DNA of 64,000 bases, taken from positions 19,163-83,162 of the forward strand of contig JACDTU010000037.1 of NCBI GenBank assembly GCA_022376465.1. The letters run 5' to 3'. The translations under genes and the position numbers were made by a program. The notes beneath the pieces are model-generated. The model had not been told where the DNA came from, did not search any database, and was given only the letters and a program-made list of their open reading frames with translations. Within the stretch, counting starts at the first letter, position 1; every line of letters starts with the position of its first letter. Origin of the DNA: Cubamyces lactineus (taxonomy: Eukaryota; Basidiomycota; Agaricomycetes; Polyporales; Polyporaceae). This document shows, in pieces, positions 52,215 to 63,301 of the stretch.

Positions 52215-55200
52215 ATGGGCGATCGCGATCTGAACGAGGACGAGGACAACCGGCGGGCGCCGCATACTGGGCGCAAAGTTTGCAGAAACTTTCTTCGCGC
52301 ACGCATCCAGCTACGGACGTACGCTATGCCAGAGACCCCTAGGAAGAAACGAAAATTGGCAGAAGGCATGCAGCAATGGGGGGGCTCCAACGCGACCTTT
52401 AACATAACCTCTACCAACGGCCAGAGTCAGCTACCTCTAAGCCCGCGACGTCTTCGCCCCCTCCTGCGTGCCTCCGGATCCCAGCGAGACAGAGTTGTCG
52501 TGGCTCCCTCTACAACGCCGTCGACCTTCTTTAGCCCGAGCGGATCGACATCCACTCTTACCTGGCTTGCGATGCCCCCACTGCCCGCTCCCGTTTTTCC
52601 TGCTACCTATGTCTCCCAAGGCGCGCCCTCGCTACACTCTCCCCCTCTTTCCCAGCCTCCACTACCCTCTCTTTCCCCCGTCGTGCCATCTGTGGCGAGC
52701 GCGGAGGCCCGTGAGACTAGAGAGGTCACGCTGTCTACCAACGCGGACATCTATGCGCTTCCGACCGATGCGTTCGACCCACTCGAGGATCTACCGATCG
52801 ACCACTCAAGAACAGGTGGTGATGCGGCAAGCGAGCCAGCGAGGGAGGGGGAGAAGAATCATGGGAAACGCGGGAAGGCAAGGGTGAATAATACCATTGT
52901 GAGTGATATCTTGCAAGAGCGCACGGCACATACTCATCCACGCAGAAACCATCGGATCGCTTCGCGGAATTCACCAAGGACCATGCCAAGAACGCCCTGG
53001 AAGCTATTCTTCAATACGAAGTAGGACCTCAACGGGAGGATACATGCGCGGCCTGCGACCAGCACCTCCCTATGCCCGCGGAGGGTGCGCCGTGCCGTCT
53101 TCGCTGCTATGACTGCCTAGGGAGGCCGCACTATTGCGAAACGTGTTTGCTGCGGACGCACAGACGAACACCGTTCCACAGAATCTGGCAGTGGAGCACT
53201 GAGGATGGATTTTGGCACAAGACGACGACGGGAGCCCTTGGGATGAAGCTGTGGGGAGGTCACAACGGGGCGCCGTGTCCTAACATCACCCGAGACCCGC
53301 GGATGATGGTGTTCGTTCACGAACACGGCGTATCCAGCATGGCATGTAGTTTCTGCGAATGCGCGGAGATGGCCGGCGGCGAGCAGCTTGTTACCTCCGA
53401 ACCTCTGCAGTTGGTTGAGATGGGCCTGTATCCGGCCTCGTGGAAGCAACCGCGGACGGCATACACGATCACGCTCCTCGAATCTTACCATCTGCTGTCG
53501 TTGCAAACACATTGCAGTGCAGAGGACTTCTATACATATCTTCGACGAAAGACGGACAACGTTGCGCCAAAGACTGTGCCGGTAAGTCCAGGTTCATTTG
53601 CATCGGCTGATTGCATTAAACATTATCCTAGGACCGATATCGCGAGTTGAGCAATAGCGCGCGAGAATTTGCGTACCTCCGACAGTGTAAACGGGCGGGT
53701 GAGATGCCCGGCAAGACCACGACGAGGGGAAGCCTGACGGTGAAGTGCCCCTGCTGCCCTCAGCCAGGAATCAACATGCGCGTAAACTGGAAGGATCGTT
53801 GCGCTGATTACTCGTATGTGCGATTGCTACATTGGCGCGACGTTGCGGCGTGAACTCACAAGCCTGCAGCTACTTAGACGCCTTGTTCTACTCCATCGAC
53901 GGCAACTTCCGTCAGAGCCAGCGTAACAAACCTATGGACAAGAACGACGTAGCGTTGTCGCGTGGCGCGGGATACTTTGCAGATGTCGATGACTTCCGAG
54001 AGTACGCATCAAAGATCGGGAAGCCTGAACCAGAGGTAAGCAGAGTGATGCGATCTACGTTGGCGGGACTGACAGTGTGTAGCTCACGACTTGCCACAAA
54101 TTCGGCGCCGCAGGATATGGCGGTCATAACGGCAAAGTCTCGGGCATTATCGCCCTTGCCTGCCGCCATATGTTTATGTTGCCGGGGTCCATTGTGGATC
54201 TGAACAAACGCGAGGCGTGCGTGTGTTTCATCAACGTCGTGTATGATCATTAGCACTAACTGGCCACCACACAGCTATCTGTACGTCGATTTCGCGGTGG
54301 TATCCGGAATGCAACCATACGTGGGATTGCGGCTTGTCAAACAAACGTACGACATCGCCTGCCAGTATCTCATTAACTTCGGGCGGCGCCTTGAACACTG
54401 GAAGCAGTTATGTCTCCCTCTGGCATCCATCACTACCTTCAACCTCCCTCGAACTGAGGGTGCCATCGGTCTTTGGCACTCTCTTGCGCACCAGATCCTT
54501 TGCCGCATATTCAAGTCGCCCGAGTTCATGCCAGGGTCGGGGAGGTACGAAGGCGAAGGTATGGAGCGACTATGGGCTATCACCAACGATGTGAGCGCGC
54601 GCACGAAGGAGATGACATCGGGACACCGACACGATGTCCTCAACGACGTGTACTCGGACCTGCATGTGCGCCGTGTGCACAACATCGGTATGATGACTCT
54701 AAGACGCGTAAATTGATCCACTGATGCCACTGGTTTCAGCACATATGTTGGAGACCTCCTTGAACGAGGCCGAGCGGTTCCTGCAGGAAACCACCGAGGC
54801 GCTGGAAAAACTGGAACAGAGCGTATCAAACGACAAACTGACAGAGTGGCGCCGTGACGAAGCGAAGTGGTTGCGGGACGTGGTTGATTTCCGTAATCAC
54901 GAGCACATGGAGGATCCATACAGTCCGCATGTCGACGCTGGTCAGTAGCTGGAGTGACTCGGTGACAGCGCCGTTGTTTATGCTTTCTGTGTAGCCCTAT
55001 CTGAGGCCGGGGCCTTAAAGGTGTTGAAAGAAGACAAATCAAAGACGTCTGGCCTCCAGGGGGTCGGAATGGTGAGCGCCATCCAGGAGATGATCGAAAT
55101 CGAGCGCGAGAAGTGAGCCTGCTTTCTCCTTCTCCTTGATGACTCATCACTGACCACTGACTAGGCTGCGACTGACGAAAAAGGTACGAGAAGCTGACCC

Positions 55201-56417
55201 CTTAAAGACTAGGCAAAGGAACGCACTGGGAAGGAGAGTCCTGGCGCTACAGGGACAGGCGGAGGTGTGTCGAAGACAGTACGAGCGGTTTGTTGGAGAG
55301 CGAGTCACCGCGGCGGTGGAGGACATTCGCCTGGCATGCAGAAGTTGTGGCACGGAAGGCGCCAGTGTGGACGCGTTTCCTCTCTCATGTGATCGTGGAG
55401 GGGAGACCAGCAACGACTCGGGCACAGCGACGGACACAGGTACGCGACATTCAGTTAAATTATGACATCACTGCTCCCTCATGATCCAGGCCCGGAGCTG
55501 CTCGAGGATGCGTACTTGTCAGAATACCTGGAAATGCTCCATGCTATCCATGTGGAACTGCCATCGTACTACACAACTGGGATCAGAACACACCCAAAGA
55601 TGGAGGAGGCTGTGTCAATTGAGCAGAAGCTACGCGAAGGACAAGCCAAGGACGCACTAGACGAGTTGCGTACACATCTGACAGCATTGTATAGCTTGGA
55701 AGATCTGCGCGGGCAAGGCACCGGACAAGCGCACGGGCAGCGTGTCAAGGCGTTGGCAGCGACGGAGGTGGCGATCGGACATCAGGCGCGGGACGAGTAT
55801 CGTCGTGTGCGAAAGGTGCTAGTGGAACTGGGAATGCCGGAGGACGACAAGACCTTTCGCATCCTCACAGATGAGGATGCTAAACCGTTCATCGTCTTCA
55901 GCCACCAGCATCGTCGTGGCGACAGTAAGAGGACGGGGAGCTGGTTATGGGAGGACTTCTCGTTTGCGAATGACCAGGGCGACAACGAGGTGAAGGAGTA
56001 CATGTATCACAGTGAGTTCGACACTCTTTAGGAAGCGCGATATAACTGACCAGCGACAGAGATTCGTCCGTTCTGGTTTAGGAAACGAGCTGCGAGAGCA
56101 AGATGGCAAGAGGAGGTGTACATCAAACGAGAGGAGATGTACCGGACTACTCTGTTCTTTGAGTACTACCGCGATCGCTGGTCTGCGCGCGGGATGGATG
56201 CTGCAGAGGATGGAAGGGAGGGAGCCATGGTGTACGCTCGACGGTAAGTGATGCAAAAACGACTTGAACAGACACTGACCCGTACTGTCCAGACAGTCGC
56301 ACAGATATGCGCGACTGCTGGCCGATGCCAGACACGCCTTCCCCTCGGATGTCAGCATGGTACGTAAGGGCCAATGTGGCTGTGAACGTGAATTGACAAA
56401 CATAGTACAGGGTATAG
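52215..56417 (+). CDS. KDZ (Kyakuja-Dileera-Zisupton) transposase with CxC cysteine cluster
   Basis: Thirteen exons: 52215-52898, 52946-53581, 53632-53813, 53870-54035, 54083-54216, 54275-54687, 54740-54940, 54995-55112, 55165-55439, 55490-56011, 56060-56243, 56293-56359, 56406-56417. Total 3,594 nt, 1,197 aa, every phase closing and no internal stop. The N-terminus is basic and disordered (PRKKRKL). A cysteine cluster CAACDQHLPM...CRLRCYDC...HYCETC precedes the conserved WQWSTEDGFW (about residues 250-310, CxC2-like). A second ribbon, CPCCPQPGINMRVNW, follows. KDZ core: IDGNFRQSQRNK (first Asp), TTCHKFGAA, ALACRHMFMLPGSIVDLNK, YVDFAVV (second Asp), YDIACQY, GRYEGEGMERLWAITND (Glu) and TKEMTSGHRHDVL. 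The C-terminus is coiled coil, then IRPFWFRKRAARARWQEEVY. Likely active transposase of the 39004-59440 element. An alternative start is ATG 52327. Confidence 0.92.
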
Positions 56418-58037
56418 GCTTCGCTAAGTAAGGCAACCAGCCATAACATACGACAATTGCATAGCCGCATAGCAGGCACCGCGCTCCTAGAGCAACAAAG
56501 ATGAAGTAGAGGAGGGCGTGCCTGATGATAGGCGGCTTCAAGCCCACCCGCGACGTTCCAACCCGTACGCGGTGTCATCCCTCGCTCTTGGGTGCCTAAT
56601 GAGCGTTTGTGCCAATACTAAGGTATGCGGTAGATCACACAGATTGCGATAGAGGCGCGACGCATGTGCATATGGGTGATTGCACTGTTCTTTGTAAGCA
56701 TGAGAGCATGCTTCTAGGGCCCAGCTGACTGAGCAAATGCATAGCCTGGCGCGAGATGCAGTCTGAATGGTGGTAAGCCAACACACGGTCCCAAGTCCGT
56801 ACGAGCGGTCCCAAGTCCGGGCGCTTATTAGCAAGTCCGTGCGGACAATTCACCACTGGGCCACGGCCTCTGAACCGAGAAATCGGGAACTGGGGCAACG
56901 TCGACTGCCCAGGGAGTTCAGTAGGAAGGGCCGTGGATCAACCATGTTGGTCGAGAATTGGACTATCTGGAGGAGCTCGCACGGTCGCGCGCAAACTGCT
57001 CTCAGCTTCAAATAATGCTGGCCACATCGATCCCAGTGACCTGATGCCAATCACCTTCAGCTACGACATGCGTGCATGTATCCACCCACCGCCGCCAAGC
57101 CATGCATACTTGGTTTCGCGCGTCCCGTCAAACTGGCAGACTGCACCGTCTACGTGACCGACCTCGCACACGACGGGAACGGGGTACATATGGCGAAGGT
57201 GAGCCCAAGGCACACAGACGACCTCTATTGTAGCCCAAGGCACGGTAGACGCTACGCTCCCTCACTCTAGCGCGACAGGGACCGGTTCATAGAGCATTCG
57301 CGATGCTCGGACAGCAGCAGATAGGAGCGTTGGATCGAGAAGCACAGGGCTCATGAGGTCTAATCACCTGTGGGCAAGTATTCGGCCCTGATTTGTCTGG
57401 GTCGCGAGATCGTCATACCCTCAAACGCCGCGCCATCGCATCTGAACCACAACGCGCGCGAGGGCCTCGACGAAGCGACGACCTAGCTGTCGACGTTGCC
57501 AAAGCGCTGTGAGTTGATTCAGACATCATCTCGCAGCTATTTCACCAGGTTAGAACGGTACATAGCGACCAGAGTGTGCGGGATGAATCGGTAGATGTTA
57601 GCTACGTATGAGGTCCGTGCGGTCAGGAGGAGGGATGTTGGGTCGTGCTTGGCGTGCGGTGTAGGAGTGTTCGACATGGTGAGGTTTCTGACATTTTGTG
57701 AGTTGAGGCGCGTTCGTCCCAACGGATACATGCTCACCGCGCGCAGAGTTGAATATTCGGGCACATGGCTCTTGTGTACAGGGTGGGTAAGCGCCGCGTT
57801 GATGGCGCACATTTATTCAAGATTCAACAGGCGAAGACTGAGCGGCGGCCGAAATACTGGCGCAAGTACGCGCAGGGTGAGGACGAAGAATCGAAGGAGG
57901 AACGGATGCGCGAGCCTGGCGTTGCGCCAGGGTTACGTAGGTAGGCGCGCGAGCGCGACGCGCTCTCTGGCGCCCGCGCGAGAGCGCGCCTTGCGCTCCC
58001 TATCCACAGCCCTCAAGAACATCGCCCATACCTTGCA
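56418..58037. other. No gene seen; short direct repeats
   Basis: A GGTCCCAAGTCCG unit occurs at 56787 and 56808, with a third partial copy (GCAAGTCCGTGCGG) at 56831. GC-rich sequence with CGCGCGAGAGCGCG near 57955-57985 resembles the promoter of the small gene at the left end (near 40425). A 154-codon plus frame (57595-58059) lacks domain features. Confidence 0.45.
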
Positions 58038-58600
58038 ATGGCACCCACATACGCCCTGAAAACGCATCTATATGTGTGAGTAAGTATATCAACTGGCGCA
58101 TGAGGTATTGACGCGCCACAGGCAATCCACAGCGTCATTGGAGACGACAGACGAGCTACGGCGAACGCGGACTTTGATACGTTCATCGACGTACGCTACG
58201 AAATTCTCATCTTGTTCGCGCTCTAACAAACCACAGGCCCTCGTAGAGATTGGATTCAAGACGATCGGTGGGGCGACCAACGTCGGGATCACGTTGCAGC
58301 CGCCACTGGGGTTACATGGGGCTGAACTCGATCTGTTTGTGCCTTGGCCTACGGCAATGGACGGTTGGTGGCCCCACGAGTATACCCCGTAAGCTACTGC
58401 TATTGACGGCGCGCTACTAACATCTGAGAATTACTTGTAGGGCGGCGAATATGCTCTGCAATAACTACAATATCAAGGCGGCCGATTTCATCAAAATCCC
58501 GGATGACGTCGATATGGTGGGGATTGGCTTCGAAATTCCAGGGAAGAATAGTAGCGAGCGTGTGTACGGATGTATCTACGTTGTGTTCGTAGCGTCTTGA
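58038..58600 (+). CDS. Small paralogous protein B of the giant element, unknown
   Basis: Four exons: 58038-58073, 58122-58190, 58237-58388, 58441-58600; 417 nt, 138 aa. Starts MAPTYALKTHLY; core IGFKTIGGATNVGITLQPP, VPWPTAMDGWWPHEYTP and AANMLCNNYNIKAADFIKIP; ends VYGCIYVVFVAS. Mirror-image partner of 39801-40324. Its first donor is changed (GTGTGAGT after codon 12), making exon 1 one codon shorter. Copy B is longer at the C-terminus (15 more residues). Function unknown. Confidence 0.7.
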
Positions 58601-59077
58601 TGCAATACTGGGCGTATGTACTGTGCTAACGCTGCCATTCTTTCGAGGAGGATCTCGCTGATCGATTGAACAAGTGATGGCGGGGGTGGCGGTGTATTAC
58701 CCCTGTGCCTCAATGACGATGGAAAGACGGTAGGCATCGGGCTACTCATTCATGCGTTATGTAGACTACTAACAAGAACGTTCTGTACTGTAGAACGTCA
58801 TTGGGGTCATGAGACGAGGCACCGTTTCGAGTAACACGACATGGCAAAGCGAGCAGCAGCTCATCCAGATCACTTCGACACGCTATGCATGGCGTGAGGT
58901 CGGAGCTCTTTGCCTTCTCACTGACCCGCTCTTACCTTTGACTGTGCAGATGCCCCCGTATCGATGCAAGCCTCAGACGTGCGTTGTCGGCCACCCAGAT
59001 AGCCCATGGAGAGGTTTTGCGGCCCTCGCACAATTTGACGACTGGTATTGCACGAGTATCTAATGTACTTAAAGCCC
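58601..59077. other. Inner part of right terminal inverted region
   Basis: Shares CTGATCGAT and TGATGGCGGGGGTGGC blocks (58655-58690) with the left end in inverted orientation. A possible further exon (MAGVAVYYPCASM, then GVMRRGTVSSNTTWQSEQQL) is readable but not joined to anything. Confidence 0.4.
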
Positions 59078-59440
59078 TGATGGCGGAGCGGTCGGCCAGA
59101 CGATTGTGTTTGCTGCAACGTTTGGGTTCGAGACTGCGAGCGACGCGTTTTCCTCGAGCTCCTGAGGAGGGGGTTGGAACCGGACGCGAGTTGGAACCCG
59201 GACCTGTGTGCGGTTCCAACTCGCCTCCAGTACTCGCCGCGACGCAATTGCGTACTCAGTTGGAACCGGACGGCAGTTGGAACCGGACGGCAGTTGGAAC
59301 CGTACAGAGGTTGGAACCGGACCTCGTGCCAACTTGTCTGTAGTGCTCCCGCGATGTTGGTTTGGCGCCGAAGTTGGAACGGTTCGAACCTGGCACCGTC
59401 TAATAGACGGCCAGGTTCCAACCGGGATACTGAAGTCCCT
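59078..59440 (-). repeat. Right terminal inverted repeat and GTTGGAACC subterminal region
   Basis: Inverted match to 39004-39316; at least seven GTTGGAACC-type motifs, including a tandem CGGCAGTTGGAACCGGA unit (59269-59298). The outer end reads GGGATACTGAAGTCCCT, then the target duplication. Confidence 0.8.
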
Positions 59441-59448
59441 CGGCTCCA
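59441..59448 (+). repeat. Right 8-bp target duplication CGGCTCCA
   Basis: Exact copy of 38996-39003 on the far side of the element. Confidence 0.85.
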
Positions 59449-59640
59449 AGGGGTCAAGCTCAGGAGGATCAGAAGAACATTCGGAGGAGTGGGGGCATTG
59501 GCAGCCATTGAGCTATAGTCATAGTCATGAAGGACGCCTGTACAAGGCTTGATACGCCGCGGCCGGTCGACGATCGGGATGTTGCCACTGCGAGTCACAT
59601 CGCGGTGTAGCACGCCAGCCCGCATATCTTAGCCACATCA
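59441..59640 (-). pseudogene. FunK1 copy 2, 5' part (fragment)
   Basis: Minus strand reads RAGVLHRDVTRSGNIPIVD (catalytic loop), GVLHDYDYSSM (DFG-like motif), then PELDPLEP before the element, with one frame slip around 59480-59500. Nothing of the kinase N-lobe is recognised upstream (beyond 59640), so the gene was already damaged or truncated. Confidence 0.75.
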
Positions 59641-60417
59641 GACGCCCAAAGCCAGGCTGCGTCGATGAGACACGCTCAAGGGCACCTCCACAAAGCGCAC
59701 GCACTATTGATTCTGATGGATGAGATTTCGTACATCAAATTGTTCGTGCGAGTAATGGTAGCCCGTCTCCAGCCCGCCCGAAGCAATACGGAAAGACTGT
59801 GATAGAGGGAAATGGTATGTGGTTAGGGCTTATACACTGCCACTCCGTGAGCTGGCAGTGCACCTCCCGTAGAGGTCTAGACGACGCCCTCATCTGATCC
59901 ACTCGCCCGCTCTCGCCTTGTTCTTGTCAGATACTCAAAACCAACCACATACGGGAAAGCTACGACATCACGTAGTGTTGCTCGTTCAGACCCTGTGCGA
60001 GATATCAGTGAGTATTTACATGGTACGCCAACTTGAATGTGGCCGTCTTCATATCAAACGAGCATCGTCGCCGCCGCGAAGACGCCACTTTCGCCGTACT
60101 TTACGTTCAGGCGCTTCTATAACACCGTACTGACCTTGTGTTTAGGGTCAAACTTGCTCAGGAAACCTGAGACCGGCTCATCCTTGATACACGTGTCCTG
60201 CGGGCTCGAATTCAACACTCGGCTGTCACACCATCACATACGCAACCCACAAGGTGTGCAACCAATCCGGGTCTACTTGGACCAAGCGCGGCTGAATTGT
60301 CGGAGCTTGCCGTGCTGCCGGCCAATGTGACACTAATACCTGCCTTTCAGATTGACGCCTACGCGTTTCCCCATTGTTCCCTCCCGCCATCTTAGCCACC
60401 TCACCCGAACACATAAA
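59641..60417. other. No gene seen
   Basis: Space between two FunK1 copies in opposite orientation. No kinase N-lobe or other coding signal recognised; the last part is the promoter of the next copy. Confidence 0.5.
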
Positions 60418-63053
60418 ATGTCGATTTCCACAAACTCGATCTGCAGCCACCACAGCTGCTCTAGCTCATGCTCCTCGAGCAGCTTAGGTATGAGTAGCAA
60501 AGCTAGTCCTCGTACCAATAAGTCGATCAATCGTGTTAACACCGCTGAACAAGCGAACAAGGACTTCCACCTCGAACACTGGCGCAGAGAAGTGTATGAG
60601 AAGGTCAACGTCTACAGCGGCACTCTTGACGATTTCCTCGACCTCTTCGTACCTTCCGAGACACAGTGCCCGCTCGACCCACCGAGCGAGCAGATAGCCG
60701 CCGATTTCACGCCACTGCAGGGCAGGGAAGTAGAGCATTATGGTCCTCTGGTACGTTCTGCTGCATTCTGTCTATCTGATATATACACTCACACGTTAGA
60801 AGATCTCTATTTTCAGTCAGATTGTTGCTGACTTCCCTGAAGAGAAGCGCGTTTCGTTCTGTAACACCTTCGCGCAGGAGTTCCCCTTCCCTTTCTCCGC
60901 TTTCGCGGAGCATCATCACACCTCTAAACCCGACATATCTGTCTCTTTCCCCGGTGACAAGCTGCCTGTGAAGCTGGAGTATGGCGACTGGAATCGCGTT
61001 GCAATGGTCATGGAGGCCAAGTCGACCGCAGCAGAAGACGCCTTCGACATCAAAGCTGGCCTTGACCGTACTAACGCTATCGTCCAACTTGCCGTCGGCG
61101 CTAGGAATCTGATGCTCACTCATGGCTTTTTGGCTGCGTATTCCATTGGTATCTACGGCGATATGATTCGCATTGTGCGCTTCGACCACGCGTGTGCCGT
61201 CGCCTCGAAGACCTTCAGCATCAAGACTCAGGAAGGCCTCAGAATCGTCCAAAGGTTCTTCTGGAGGTTCGTCCACCCGTTGCGCCCATCGAAAGGAGCC
61301 GTCGTAGGACAAGATGAGACTGTCAGCAAGATGACTCGCGAGCACCGAAACTGGCTCAGAGAGGTCTTCGGGGGCGATGCTAACGAGCTTCTCGCCGGTG
61401 TGGACCTGCGGGAGGGGAGGGTGGTCGAAGTCTGGAGCAACGACCTCACACAAACCGAACCGTCTGGCAGATACATCCTCTTCAAGCTCCTAGATGTGAA
61501 CACTCCTCTTTTCGCGCGCCACTGTGGTATGGCTCGCTATCGAATACTCGTCGACCCATAGCACCCCTGACCAGTACGAGCTGCGCATCGTCAAGGAGTC
61601 CTGGCGGCAGGTCATCCGGATCCCTGAGCACACGTTCTACGATCGTCTGCATATGGCAATACCGATGGACGAGTGGACCGGGCTTCCCGGATTTGTCGGG
61701 GGAGGAGACCTCGGCGCTCGAGAGGCTGCAATCTGGGACCACGCATGCTCAGACTTAGAAGGCAAGAGGAAGCTCCGTTCGCACACGGTGAAGCCGTCTC
61801 CACTTCCTGCCCGCCCTATGCATCAAACGTTCACATGGAGGCTCGTACTGGGCCAGGACACAAACGTCAATGAGCGGAGCCATATGCGCATCGTCGTCGA
61901 TACTGTTGGAAGGCCCCTCTCTTGTTTCAAGAGCACACGAGAGCTCGTCGCAGCCATACGAGATGCTATCAAAGGTAAGGGTTTGTCATCCCGTCTGCAA
62001 AGCGCTGTTTATGAACAGCCTGTCTTATTTTGTAGGTCACCGATTGGCGATGGAGCGTGCCGGTCTGCTACACCGTGATGTCAGTAGTGGGAATATTCTC
62101 ATCGTCGACCGAGCTCCACCTGGCAGGGATGTGGCGGGTATACTCCACGACTTCGACTACAGCTCGATGACCAACACGCCACCTTCAAAGGACAACGCTG
62201 GTGGTACCTGGGATGCGTCGGATCCACCAAAACTCCACCCTCTGGAGCTCTGGAATAAGGTACCTAACATTGACGAGTACAAAGAACGGACTGTAAGTCA
62301 ACTATACTAGGTGCATTCTAGATTTCTGAGGTAACCTGGCTTTCTCCAGGGAACGTACTATTTCATGGCCATTGAGATCCTAGATCCCAAGATCAAAGTC
62401 GTCATACACCACGCCGGGCACGACTTGGAGTCCTTCTACTGGGTGCTTCTTTGGATTGTCCTCCGGCACACCGCACACATCACGAGATGGGCTCCCTAGC
62501 ATGTGAAACCGTCTTTCCCCTCAACCACGATTCTGAAGCCACGGTGAAGAAGAGAGGGACACTTCAAGGCCACCGCCTCGAGATCATCGACAACGAACCC
62601 CTCTCCGAATTGCTCGAGCGATTCAAGGAGCTTGTGGACGATGCAACAACGCTCAAGATGCACAGGAGAAAGCCCCTGACGTACGACGCTGTGCTCAGTA
62701 TTTTCGACGAAGCCCTCATGCGGGAAGACTGGCCCGAGGGCGACGCTGCGCTTCCATTTGTCCTAGAGTCGACGCGAACTGCCTCTGTTTATGGACCGAA
62801 GCATCCGAAAATCAGATCCCGCGCACCCAATCACCCCAAACGCTCACGCATCGAGGACGTCCTGGAGGCAGAACATACGGATTTAGACTCAGAGACGTCG
62901 CGTCCCAATCCTCGCACCCATCGACAAAGCGAAGGCGACACACGCGAATGGTTGCTAGCGCACCAGAAGCCGTCAGAGCCACTCGGGCCGCATCGTCTAC
63001 CATGGTGGCTAGCGGCTCAACTCGGAATCAATCAAACTCAAGCATGCGAGTGA
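60418..63053 (+). pseudogene. FunK1 protein kinase, copy 3, two frameshifts
   Basis: Exon 1 starts MSISTNSICSHH with a Ser/Cys run and contains LDDFLDLFVPSETQCPLDPP. Next come the FunK1 N-terminal domain (FCNTFAQEFPFPFSAFAEHH, MVMEAKSTAAEDAFDIKAG, GIYGDMIRIVRFDHACAVAS), a kinase N-lobe region (ELRIVKESWRQVIRIPEHTF), the catalytic loop LLHRDVSSGNILIVD, GILHDFDYSSM, and GTYYFMAIEILDP with DLESFYWVLLWIVLRHTAH. Introns at about 60751-60820, 61976-62035 and 62293-62350. Two breaks: a two-base loss at about 61521 (after TPLFAR) and a two-base gain at about 62481 (after RHTAH). The frame resumes EMGSLACETVFPL and ends at 63053 with an Arg/Pro-rich tail. Best evidence in the window for the FunK1 domain order. 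Confidence 0.8.
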
Positions 63054-63301
63054 AGAGACCACATGGAGAGAAGGCACAGGGGTCGCGGTCTAGTTGTAAA
63101 GCCTCTGGAACGTGAGCTGGACACGTACAGCCTCGGTTCCCTCATTCAAGACGCCGTTGCAGCATTGACTCGGACAGCATGTATACATACCCACCACCCA
63201 TTTGACCGTTTATTGACTGTACTAGTTACCTTGGATTGAAACGACGAACGTGTCCCTTTGCTATCAGCTGCGATCTATCTGCCTTCTACATGACGTTCCG
63301 A

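Larger units (their letters stand above)
39004..59440. mobile_element. 20.4-kb giant KDZ transposon with cargo genes
   Basis: Bounded by CGGCTCCA on both sides and splitting a FunK1 gene whose halves face the same way in the right order. The ends form inverted repeats: ACTTCAGTTCCCCGGTTCG at the left and, reversed, ACTTCAGTATCCCGGTTGG at the right. The first 75 bp are about 88% alike, then come GGTTCCAAC-rich subterminal sequence and, further in, a diverged inverted region carrying paralogous small genes (39801-40324 and 58038-58600). Inside are an intact-looking KDZ transposase (52215-56417) and four multi-exon genes, all on the minus strand. KDZ elements make 8-bp duplications and are known to carry passenger genes in basidiomycetes (TET/JBP oxygenases in some species; none seen here). 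Confidence 0.85.

Noticed and set aside
51746..52417. 223-codon minus-strand frame next to the KDZ gene
   Set aside because: Overlaps the KDZ first exon in antisense; no recognisable features.
54275..55150. 291-codon minus-strand frame
   Set aside because: Antisense to KDZ exons 6-9, which have strong splice sites and conserved motifs.
57595..58059. 154-codon plus-strand frame
   Set aside because: Arg/Ala-rich reading of GC-rich promoter sequence of the small gene at 58038; no domain.
59078..59150. tRNA-derived SINE (TGGCGGAGCGG and GGGTTCGAGAC look like A and B boxes), with a second copy at 39240-39316
   Set aside because: The two copies are exactly the inverted ends of the 39004-59440 element, each next to the CGGCTCCA duplication and the broken kinase. 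Terminal repeats explain them better than independent SINE insertions.
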